NCBI GenBank assembly: GCA_015847255.1
Contig: JADLZK010013158.1
Coordinates: 62,001 to 126,000, forward strand
Source: Hyparrhenia diplandra
Lineage: Eukaryota > Streptophyta > Magnoliopsida > Poales > Poaceae
Length of the DNA stretch: 64,000 nt
Direction: 5' to 3'
The number at the start of each line of letters is the position of its first letter. Position 1 is the stretch's first letter. The position numbers and the translations under genes were made by a program. Under the pieces are notes generated by a model. The model worked only from the letters and a program-made list of their open reading frames with translations, ran no database searches and was not told where the DNA came from. Below, piece after piece: positions 45,160 through 55,566 of the stretch.

Positions 45160-46399
45160 GTTAGGCAATCGTAGTTCAGCATGTTGGGCTTGGTGAGTAG
45201 CACCATGTCATCGGGCGCATGTGGACGCCCTGCATGAATGACATTCCCCTCGAGCGGCGAAAGAATGCCCAGCGGTTCGCTCTCCGATCAGAGCATTGAG
45301 CACGTCCATAGCCAAGACGAACAACATTGGGGATATAGGATCCCCTTTGGCGCAATCCCCGGGCATGTGCAACCGCTGCCCGAGCCTCCCATTGATCATG
45401 ATTCTCGCGTGGTCGGGCCGAGATTTAGGATGGACATCCGGTCGTCCGGCGTCTCGGGAAGCCAACGAAGGTGAGCACCTCTAGAAGGAAGGGCCAGGCG
45501 ACCGAATCAAACGCTTTTGTTATGTCAATTTTCAGAAGCACCGCCGAGTGTCCCTTGGAGTGGATCCATCTGCAGGCAAGCTGGACTGCTCGAAAATTAT
45601 CATGGATTGAGCGACCTTTAATGAAAGCACTCTGGTTCTTGTCCACAATTTCCTCGCAGCCTTGAGCTATTCTTCTCTCGCTAGGCACTTTGCAAATAGT
45701 TCTTGAAGCCGTGCATTAGGCTTATGGGTCTCGTAGTCCTTGACCACAACCGGTTAGCACACTTTCCGAGAAGTACCATGCGCATCATTGAGCGGTTGAA
45801 ACTCCTAGCATCAAGCGACCAAAGAGCATGGAATGTTTGTCATGATATCCTCGCTTGATAATGGTCCATGCTACCTTGTAGAAAGCACCAGTGAAACCGT
45901 CCGGGCCGGGTGCACGATCAGACGGAATGTCTTTGACCGTCTCCCAAACTTCAAGCTCTGTGAAGCAGGCATCAATGCCCTCCAAGTCTAGCTGTGGAAG
46001 CAGTCCCTGGAGGTTTACCGTATGGTCGCCGAAGGGCTTACCGATGGTGTTGTTGAAGAATTCGTGAGAACACCTCCCGCTTCTCGCCTTCCCCGGCGAC
46101 CCAAAGATCGTCATGCTGGACCGCAAAGAATGTAATTCTTTCGCTCCGGTGGCATGCCCGAAGATGGAAGAATCTTGTATTTGCATCTCCCTCGCCCGTG
46201 TATCCGATCCTCGAGCGTCGCGAGCAATTGTTCTTGACAAATGGGCCAGCCCGAGGTCTGCGCCTTTGAGTTGGGCACGCAACGACCTTTCATCATCCGA
46301 AAGTTCCCTTGATTCTTGAGCAAAGATCCAAGCGGCAATGATTTCACGCGCGTGCCAAACAGCTGCAATCTGACGCTGCCGATGGAACGCATGCTCCAA
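45160..46399 (-). pseudogene. LINE reverse-transcriptase domain
   Basis: Minus strand: LQLDLEGIDACFTELEVWET-like text, then SDRAPGPDGFTGAFYKVAW near 45,900. Next come QSAFIKGRSIHDNFRAVQLA near 45,620, LLKIDITKAFDSVAWPFLLE near 45,520 and GDPISPMLFVLAMDVLNAL near 45,340. The catalytic box near 45,215 is broken: TGCGCCCGATGACATGGTGC has an extra C in what would be Y/C-A-D-D. There are also frameshifts near 45,770 and 45,470. Inactive. Confidence 0.88.
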
Positions 46400-47157
46400 C
46401 TCTTGAGCGCCTTAGCCGTGCGCCTGAACTTGATATCCAGACGTCTACACGGATCGACCTCTGGGACCTCGGCCTCCCATGCCTCCTTGATCGCGTCAAG
46501 ACAACCAGCGCAATGGAGCGTAACGCTTCAAATCTGAAGCGAGGAGGGCCCCGCGACGATCGCATGTAATCGAGCAAAAGCGCGCATGGTCGACGAACTG
46601 CGGGTGGGGGCGCGTAGCCGGTGGTCCGGTGATCCTCCAACCACTCCACGGACGCAAAAGCGCGGTCAATTCTTTCCGTGTTGGTCCCGCTCCTCTCGTT
46701 GCTCCACGTGAAACAACGACCATGCGTAAATCTCCTCGAGCGACATGGCATTGAGGGCCCGCCGAAAGCGCCGCATGGAGGCCAGGTTTAGTCGGTCATT
46801 ACTTTTGTCCTGAGCCTGGTAGATCAAGTTGAAATCGCCGCAAAACAGTATTGAGCCCGGAACAGAAGCACGTACCATGCGAAGCTCGTCCAGGAAAACG
46901 GGCTTCAGCGCGTCATCGACAGGCCCGTAAACGACACAGAGCGACCATGGCGCGGCGTCACTATCGACCGGGGCAATGTGCAAAGTAACAGAGAAGACAT
47001 TAGCCTGGTATGTCGTAACGGACCATGATGCACGCGACCAACCGACCACGATCCCGCCGGATGCACCATCCGACGGCAAGAACACATAGTCAAATTCCAT
47101 TCCCATTAGGTCACGCGACCATGCAACAGAAAGTACATGCAGTTTTGTTTCGACCAA
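46344..47157 (-). pseudogene. LINE endonuclease domain
   Basis: AP-type endonuclease that nicks target DNA. Minus strand: VETKLHVLSVAWSRDLMGME at 47,155, GASGGIVVGWSRASW near 47,050, SLCVVYGPVDD near 46,940, GSILFCGDFNLIYQAQDKSN near 46,860. After a frame change it reads FTWSNERSGTNTERIDRAFA near 46,690, with the catalytic-region pattern GDFNLI...RIDRAF. A frameshift near 46,690 breaks the ORF. The SDH motif expected further on is not preserved. Confidence 0.85.
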
Positions 47158-47159
47158 GC

Positions 47160-50100
47160 ATACAATTGACGCACGCTCTTGAATAACGAACTCCCGGACT
47201 GCATCGCGGCGGGCGAGAGTTTAGCCCCCGCGACATTCCAAAGAAAGAGCTGCTGTGGTAACATGGACACACGGATGGAACGACCGCGGAGTGGAAGCCT
47301 CAAAGCGAGACCGCGCGACGCCAACGCGGCGCTTCTTACCAGCAGCCAGAAGACTTCCATTGCTTCTTTGCTGGCCTCCGCCAACGGTCCTGTGAGCGCT
47401 GCATGTAGCTCATCAAAGGACACCGTGTCCTCGTGTTCATGCTCCACCTCAATGCCAATCTTCTTGAGTAACACCTTCCTTGCTTGCGCCTCCGGCCTGA
47501 GACGCCTTGCCCCACTCTTGGCAGCTAAACGCGCGCTGCGCCCGCAAAGAGGATGCCGTTCTCGCCGGCCGACGAGTCTTCCCGAGCACCGGGTCGACAA
47601 GATGGGGTTGTCGAAGTTGTTTCGTGAAGTTGTCGACACGAACTCCCGCACGGAAGGAGCGACCGGCTTGTTGCTGCCCGGAAGACGAAGGTAGCAGCGC
47701 CCTCGGGGGGGCGTGGTCAAGACCGGAGGAGTACCGAGTCCGGATCGGGCGCCATTGAACTTGGTGCTCCACACCGACGCTGGCGTAGGGCTGGCAGCCA
47801 CCCGAGTACTCGTCGGTGGCACCATGACAATAACCGGGTGACCTGCCCAGTGACCTGCCGCGACGGCCTTTGAAAAGCCCAACTCACACTCCACACATTC
47901 GGCCCACCCGCCGATTGGGAGGGCTGCTCTACGCTCGAGCTAATGCCGCGATGCAGCAAGTAGGGCGACCATGATGAAACCGTTGACAAATCCCGGCCGG
48001 GCATCCCCGAAAGCCCGACGACCGAGAGCCGCGGGCGACGCGAAAGGTGTGAGGCGACGCGGGCGACCGGTATTGGCGTGGTAGGTACCGGACGCAAAGT
48101 CCGCACTACCGACTTTGTTCTCGGGCGTGGTGGCGTGCGCCGTATTACCAGGGCCCCGTACAAGTCGCCCATCCTCCGGGCGAGGATATCCCGGAGCGTA
48201 TCTTCGGGGTATGGGGGGCAGTGTGCAGCTCCCACCTGTCGCTCCCTGGGTCGACCGGTACATGCACAGTGCCCGAGCAACGAACCCGACCGGGCCCCGA
48301 TGTGGCGGCGCCCACGCCGCCCCAAGGTTGGGCCCGCACCCACGTGGGCCCCTGTCCCATCAGCGTTGGGAAGCGGGCAAGCAATGTCGCCGACACGCAA
48401 CAACGGCCGCCGGGAATGCCGGCCACCGTCCCCAGGATGGTAGCGATGGTGGCGCGGATCGGAGTCGGTGGAGCTGTCGTTGTCGCTGTTCCGGCGTGGT
48501 GTAGGCCATGGCTCGTGATGATCATCCGCGGCAGCGGGGGCGTCATCCCCATTGCCGTCGTCGTTGTCGTCGTCACCCCCTCCGTTCCCCGGAGGCGGCG
48601 GAGAAGCCGGTGGTGGTGTGTTCCAGTCCTGGGCCGCAATGACGCCGCGCGTTCGACCGTAGCGCAGACGGGCGCGAGAGCCGCACGGTGCCTGGCCGGG
48701 ATGAGCCCGGGATGTGGATGATCCGCTTCGTGCTCACGAGGCCGGGGTCCCAGCACAAAGTCAGGACGTGAAGAGAGCTCACGGTCATCCTCCGGCAGAG
48801 TGTCGCGGAAGTCAGTGAGCTCGATGTTGGTGCAGCAGGAGCCAAGGTAAAACTGAGCGACCGCACGCCCCTAGCATGCAACGGTAAGCCGCGGAGAGCG
48901 ACGAACACCTTGTACTTGAAAGCCCGCGGTAGCGCGCGACGCGGCGCCGCCAAGGCCGCCACAAAGAGCTGGGGAGGGAGTGCGCCCGGCCGTGAGGCGA
49001 GCACCACCGGCGGTCGGCGAGTGGCGAAAGCGCACGATGAAGTTCTCCGGGGTTCGTGGAGGCGACGCCGACGCCGCTGTCGAGATGTCGAAGAACGGCG
49101 CGCGCACGTGTAATACGCGGAGACGACTTGACGTTGCAACCTCCATCGACCATGCACACAAGAGCCTGCCCGTGCCTCCCCTCCGTCGCCCGCGATGTCC
49201 CGAAGTTCCCGGGACAACGATGAGCCTGGCATGACGCCCGCCTGACGACCCCCGGGGGGCCGCGCCGGCGAGCCCCGGCTAGCGGCCGTGACGAGGCGGC
49301 GGCGGCGGGGGATGAGGAGGCGAGCCGCGCGGCATGAGGCGAGCGGTGGTCCCGACGAGGTGAGTGGCGGTCCGTGGGCTGGCGATGACGGCCGGTGGAG
49401 GCCGAGCCCGCCGAAGTCACTGGCCGTGGCGACGCCGATGCGCACCCCCGGCCTCCCGCCAGTCGCCACCATCATCGCCGACGCTTGGTACCCGACACGC
49501 GGGGGCAGTGGGGAAGACGGTGCCCTCCTCCCGACGCAGCATCTAGAAGGGGATCCGCAGGAGGCGCCCATGTGGCCGGGAGGAGGCGCTTGAAACACAT
49601 ACCGACATGAGGTACTGGGACCGGCCGCGAGACCCGCGGGGAGAGCGACCTTGCCGCTAGCGACGGCTGACACCCGGGAAGAAGCCGCCCGCGACAAAGC
49701 CGACCGCGCCCCCCCCCGCCGGGTGAGCTGGCCGCGGGCGAGCGACGAGACGTGGCTGCCGGAGCGGGGCGAGACGGAGGCGGTGAAGGCCTGGGAGTGC
49801 CGGGCCCCGGGCAGCCCAGACGGTGCGTAGCCCCGGGCGGCGGCCATGAAGCTAGCAGACGAGAGCCACCCACCCGGGCCGAGGGCGGTGACGCATGGAG
49901 CTTGGTTGGGCTACCTCTGCCTCTGCGTGAAGCCCGCGCGCGGTGGGGAGTCAAGTCGGAGAGGTTGTCGCCGGAGTCGAGTCGGAGAAGACAACGCGGG
50001 CCTCCCGCCTAGATCCGGGCGGAGCGCCCTCACCGTAGACCTCGGCCACTTCCTCCGCCCAAGAGCGGCGAAGATGAACCCTCGCCCATCGGGAGCAGAG

Positions 50101-50200
50101 GGAAGAAGGGAGATGCGGCGGCGCTGTTCTTGGGCGACGGTGCCAATGGCAGCACCGGGCGGCTGAACGGTGGACGCCCTTCGTGTCGACTACTGCACGC
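47160..50200 (-). pseudogene. LINE ORF1 (nucleic-acid-binding protein) remnants
   Basis: A GC-rich stretch whose minus-strand reading crosses frames. A CCHC-like segment is recognisable near 49,600-49,500 (PGHMGASCGSP and CCVGRRAP in one frame, GMCFKRLLP in another), as in plant LINE ORF1 proteins that coat the element RNA. Further left, FKYKVFVALRGLPLHARGVR near 48,900 and WDPGLVSTKRIIHIPG near 48,740 fit the region between ORF1 and the endonuclease. Many long open frames overlap here on both strands because of base composition and are not genes. Confidence 0.6.
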
Positions 50201-50476
50201 CGAGCCTCCAACGAAGGAATTTCAGTAGGGAAAACCAGAAACTCGAGAAATGGGGATTGTCGATTTAAATCGAATCGGATCCCAGCGACGGAGAGGTAGC
50301 TGGGACTCACAGCCAAACCATGGGCGCGATTGACTCGGCCTAATCCGGCCATCTTATTTTGGGCTCGGCCGTGGGACACAAGCTTCTGAAAACTTCAGAG
50401 GCGCCGCCCCGCCGCCCCGCCCGCCCCGCCCCGCCGATGCCGCCAGCCGCCTCCGTCGTCGATAGTATGTGCTAAT

Positions 50477-53139
50477 GAGATTTCCTTTTTGCTCCTAACA
50501 GAATCTGTTGAATGAGTGTGACACCAACAGAAGTGGGTATGCAGAATGCGACAATAGGAACCAGTAGTAATCTGAACCAGAAATGTGAGATTCACTCACC
50601 CAACAGAAATGGGTACATAGATCATCAATCTTTTGGCACCTCTCAGTACATGCAAATCTGAAGCATGACTAGGAACCATCTCCCAAGAAGGAAACGAGTG
50701 GGACAATAAGAATCAGTAGTAATCATCTTGCAGAGCAGTTCGTTCGGATCAATATAGGTGAGTATTTATAAGATCTTTAAGAGTGAGTGAGGACATTAGA
50801 CACCAAATTATAAAATAAATAATGGAGTGCAATCACTCGATGACCCCATGAAACGAAAACCAACAGATCCCACGGAAAACTCCTGCAAAAAGTGGAGGCA
50901 ACTTGACCAGTTTAGCAAGTTCAGTGACAGCCCTATTGATCCAATACACACAACTAGAACAGCTTAGCAGGTAATCAACAAGAAGACTTACCGCTAAATC
51001 AGAATTTTCAGACTAATCAGAACTGGAAAACATCGTGGGTCAACACAGGACAATCGGGAAGACACTGATCGGAGTGCTGCTTATGGACATCTGTTTATCT
51101 CAATTAAATTGGTCTGCTCCCCATAGGATCTCTTCAATCTCTGCATCAAGTTTGTCCTATAGAAACGGGTGTACTGTCGAGCATCAAGCTTCTGCTATAT
51201 CTGCATCACAAGGCAATAGTATGAGAACAGAAACGATAAAATCAGAACACCATTTTGACCAAGTGGTAGCCTCGAAAGTTCTCCATAGATGTGAACATAC
51301 CTTTGACCAAGTGGAGGATCAAACCGAAACCAGAGAGACCTTGGGGCAAAATCACTTGCGAGTGAGAAAAGCTATGACTTAAACGCAGTGCCTGCAAACA
51401 CAGCTGAACCTGTGGTATTTCAGTATTGCAAATACTAACGAGCAGCTGAACCTCTGTTTATTGGCATAAATAATCCTTCGGTTGGTTTTGCAAATGTGGT
51501 GTGTTTACCTTAAGATTCGACAAGCACATGTGAAATCCGCGTTCAATCTCACAAGACCAAGCCAGTTTCTCCAACTACCGATTAGATTCGGATTTCGCAA
51601 AATGTACCCCAAACAAAGACAGCTTTTCCTATTGTAACTAGTCTGCACGAAGTGAGCACGAAAATGTCTGAGTACGCTGCCAATGCGAGGTTGCTTATTC
51701 CATGGCATGATGACAGAGTTCAATTATACTACACGTTGTCACTGTCGTGACATTGGTAGGTAGACGTTAGGAGTAGTTAACCAAACAAGCAAGTTTGTTT
51801 AGTACATATTTATTTTCCCCCAACTTAGTGAGACGAGGCCAATTCCAATATGAAGGCTATCTCTGCCTGCACAGTATGTGTCTACTATACAAAGACCCAC
51901 GCTCTTAAGCCTGCTGGTGGGCACAAGTAGAATATGCCGGAGCAAGTAGAATACTTGTAGCACTTGAATCTTAAGTTTTCTGCAATTTACTTTTCTTAGC
52001 TTCTCGATGCTTGTACTATGAATATGCTCAGCATCCACTTTAGTGGCGGTAGAATATGCCGGAGCAAGTAGAAAAGTAGAAAATGCCCTTTGTATATAAA
52101 GCTGGGGCAAAACCCTCTCTAAGATAAGCTATTTCATTTTCCAATTCAATCCAAGCAGCCAAAGGCCAAGCTGCCCTCTGGTAGTTTCGTATAAGCACAA
52201 TTGGTAGTTTGTTGGCATTGGGCATTCATGGAGCACTTGTGAAACTGGCCCCTCTCTGTAGTCAAACCAAGCCAGGTTTTGTTTAAGCACATAAAAGCTT
52301 AATTTGCAGTGCATGCCAAGTGAAAAGTGTGCACAAAGGTATTGATGGAAAGAATACATTAAAAAAAAAGTATTGACGGAAAGAAGAGAAAAGTGTGCAC
52401 ATAAAAGCTTTGCAGTAATAATATGTCTAAACCTGCATTGTATTTATGACGTGTGGGAACAAGTAACCCATAAGACTGTAAAGAGGACCCACAAGTAACC
52501 TGCGGTGGTGACATCTATGACTAAGAGCAATGAATGAAGTTCCCTGATCAAAAATCGAAATTATACGTGTGCATATATCATGTCAACGGTTCTCTGAATC
52601 TCTGATAATTAAACAGTTTGATTGATTGATCACAGGCCCACTGGTACAGCGGGCTAACAATGGTTGGTTTCTCCATGACCGATGACGAGGAAAAATTATT
52701 CTAGGATCCGTCCCTGTCGTGATTTCTCACTTGGTGATGACAACATTAGGATTAGCTGAACAAGCAATGTAAGTTTAGTATATTTTCCCCTACTGGGTCA
52801 GCCAAAACCAGTTCAATGTGCAGGAAAGTAAACGAAAGAAACAAAGCAGACTTGTGCATTATTCTAACCTCGCTAGTTGCAATTTTTGTAACCAGTCAAC
52901 TCTTTTATATATTGTCATGCCCGAAATAAACTTGACAGCAACAGTACACAACTTTTTTGAACCTACGGTTCCCATGGTATCGTCGTAGGACATGGGTTTT
53001 GTATACCAACAATGAATCAAGGACGTGGCACTCTTGTTGTTACCAACGCCGGTCGCCAGAACAGTAGAGGAGGCAGCAGCCTTTGGAATACACCACGAGC
53101 ACCTGATGGTATGACGAAAACATTGGACAACCAAAATGG
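50477..53139. other. NLR upstream-type region, no gene seen
   Basis: Non-coding; 50,477-51,540 aligns with 14,340-15,210, and 52,690-53,090 aligns with 62,330-62,560. Near 51,925-51,950 and 52,050-52,075 the unit agaatatgccggagcaagta is repeated about 120 bases apart. Near 52,340-52,385, ttga(t/c)ggaaagaa is repeated. Confidence 0.55.
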
Positions 53140-53225
53140 GCCTTCAGTACACAGTAGGCCCGTTTGCGTACGAAGGCCTCATGGTCATGGGCCTTTGAGG
53201 GCTCAACTTAAAAATATAGAATCTA

Positions 53226-53650
53226 GCCCTGCTAGCCCTGTACGGTGCGGAAGGCCATGCTTTCAGCCCACCAGCTACATCCCACAGGGGCGACTGCCGA
53301 CTCCGCGATGCGGCGGCGCTCTCCGCCTTGGTCCGCCCTCCGGCCGTCTGGCCTCCGCGGTTGCGCTCCGCCGCCGCTCCTGTCCGCGCGAGTCACGACC
53401 GCCATCCAGTTTCTCCTCCTCCCCTCCATGGCGGGGAGGCGGCCGTGACGGGCTGAAGGCCTGACGCCGTAACTGGAAGCCGGCAGGCTCAGGGCACCAG
53501 TAAGGCACCGCCACGTCCTCCAGCGCCCCCGGCTCGGCCTTGCACAGACTGCATAACAAATGGTAAGATTAGGGCCTGTTTGGTTCGGTTTCCAATATTT
53601 CGATGAATGCAAATGTCTATGTCTGGGTCCTAATTACTGCACTGCAATTT
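53226..53650. repeat. Dispersed repeat R3, copy 3
   Basis: Best match to copy 1 (ttcagcccaccagctacatc, ggtaagatta, atgtctgggtcctaatta). Within it, agggcctgtttggttcggtt near 53,571 resembles a MITE end. Confidence 0.7.
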
Positions 53651-54117
53651 GCACTGTTCAAAATCGTAGTAGCATGATATGCTATATTGAGCTGGATTTG
53701 TGTGCATCTGTTGGATATGAAAAAAAATCCTAAAGTGCTTTTTTAGACTTATTATGAGAACTGTATGATAAATATGAATGGTGCGTATTCTATTCTTCTA
53801 TTTCAGATTATAATGTTATCTTGTATTTTTAAAGAACTATGTCATTTTTAACATCTGTATATAGAACTGAGGATGATGGCTAATCTGGTGTGAAATTGTT
53901 AAGAAATATATATCATCTTTTCGTTATTGAATTCTCTTTATTTGGTAATTTTCTATCCAAAATGTTATATATTGCTTTAGCACTTTTAATTGATATCATC
54001 ATTTATGTTCCTTATTATATCTACTATTAGTGTACATCTACTGAGATTTTCACTAGTTTTCTATTATTTAGCCCTCCGCCACATTTCTAGACCTGCCACA
54101 GATCGGAGCTACATTCT
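53651..54117. other. Non-coding, collinear with 1,441-1,780
   Basis: AT-rich; atatatatcatcttttcgtta is shared near 53,908 and 1,514. No gene is seen. Confidence 0.55.
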
Positions 54118-55369
54118 GTCCACTACTACTGATTTTTGTTTACGTGATGGCGTTTTTTATTTTGCGAGGCATGCATTGAAGCCCGTCACCGATGCATGGT
54201 CACAATTAATCCAGATTAACCGTGACGGCCCCAGTGCTCGCCTCGGTTATTCGATTAACCGTGGCGGCATGTTAGAAACGCCCACCACGGTTAATGGTTA
54301 AAAAACAAAAAAAAAAAATTCCGCGAGCCCACCGGTGAGCCCATTCCCGAGCCCACCGGTGAGCCCGTTCGCAGCCCCATGTAGAGACGGATCTAGGTCA
54401 TCGACGCCCGCCGTGGATGTTGACCGCCGCCGCCACCGCCGTCGGATCCGGTCGTGGCCGGCCTCCTCCATGCTAGATCTGGGTGACCTCCCCACTACGC
54501 CACCGCTCACCGTGCACCGGATGCGGGCGCCATGGCCACGGATCCAGCCGGTGGTGGCGGAGAAGAGAGCTCGCCCTACGTGCCGCGGCCACCGCCACGC
54601 CGGAGGGAGAAGAGGAGCTCGCCGTGACGCCCCGTGGCCACCTCGCCCGCTAGAGGGAGAAGAGGAGTCGCCCGAGGGCGCCCGCCGCCACCGGATCTGG
54701 GCCCTAGATCCGCGCCACCACCGGATCTCCCTCGGGAGTAGTAGATGGAGAAGGGGAAGGAGGTACTGCCGATGGGGGCGCCCGCCGCCTCCCCGGCCCG
54801 CCGGATCACCGGCCGCCGCCCGGCGCCCTCGGGTCCACCGGCCGCCTGGCTGGCCGAGGCCACGCCACCGAGCTCACGGCCACCACCAACTTTGGGAGGG
54901 AGGGAGAGGGTAGCCTTGTCGGCGCTATCGAGGGAGTAGGGGCGGTGGGGAGAGAGTGGGGGCGGCGAAAGAGTGGAGTGCGCCGCGTGACTATTGTCAC
55001 GAGAAGAGAAGGGAGGGAGACGGGTGCGGCTGAGGTGAGGGAGTGACTGAAACCCTAAGTGCTGCTTTTATACTCGTTAGCATATTGGGTTGTTGTAGTT
55101 TATTGGGCTGGCCTGATTCATGGTGACGGGCTTTTAAAGGAGCCCGCCACGGAAAATAGATTTACCATGGCGGGCACGTTAGAATGCCCGCCACGGTTAA
55201 TAGAGTATTAACCGTGGCGGGCATTCTAACATGCCCGCCATGGCAAAATCTATTTTCCGTGGCGGGCAGCCTGGCAGGCGGCTGGCTAGGCCAGCCAGCT
55301 AATTACCTTTTGCCCACCACGGAATGATTTGGGGGTGTGTCACACAAAATAAATCCTCTACTAGTGGTC
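54118..55369. mobile_element. Non-autonomous CACTA transposon
   Basis: Ends cactactactgatttttgttt (54,121) and, inverted, cactagtagaggatttattt (complement of the right end at 55,366). It is flanked by the 3-bp duplication gtc (54,118-54,120 and 55,367-55,369). Subterminal repeats of gcccgccacggttaat and its complement occur at both ends (54,190-54,300; 55,130-55,270). The 1,246-base length and GC-rich interior without a transposase mark it as non-autonomous. The paralogue near 1,772-1,790 is empty. Confidence 0.93.
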
Positions 55370-55566
55370 CTCAACGTACGACACCCTATATGATGCGAAA
55401 GTACATGGCTTGTCAATTCCCGGAAATCCTAGTAACAGGGGGCGGGGTACAGTGCAGATAGTTGAAAGCAGGGTAAATAACTATGTAACAAAAAAAAGAA
55501 GAAAAATCCAGCAAATGATCACACCTTGCATCTTCGTAGTCACCGAATTGGGCGATCCGTTTTTGT
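55370..55566. other. 3' flank of NLR-5
   Basis: Collinear with 1,790-2,014 (gaaagtacatggcttgtcaa; gttgaaagcagggtaaataa). Non-coding. Confidence 0.65.

Larger units (their letters stand above)
43485..50476 (-). mobile_element. Full-length, decayed L1-type LINE with 13-bp target duplication
   Basis: The 13 bases agtatgtgctaat lie at 43,485-43,497 and 50,464-50,476; the element is 43,498-50,463 (6,966 bases). It is oriented right to left: GC-rich 5' UTR near 50,400, ORF1 remnants, endonuclease, reverse transcriptase, zf-RVT, and an A-tail (T run at 43,498-43,503) after CTTAATGAAAAACGGGTGAA. All ORFs carry frameshifts or stops. It was inserted into the shared upstream region of the NLR family; the paralogue near 14,311-14,340 is uninterrupted. 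Confidence 0.95.

Noticed and set aside
48573..49847. 424-codon open frame on the minus strand
   Set aside because: It lies in decayed LINE ORF1. The zinc-knuckle text switches frame within it, so this is a compositional frame and not a gene.
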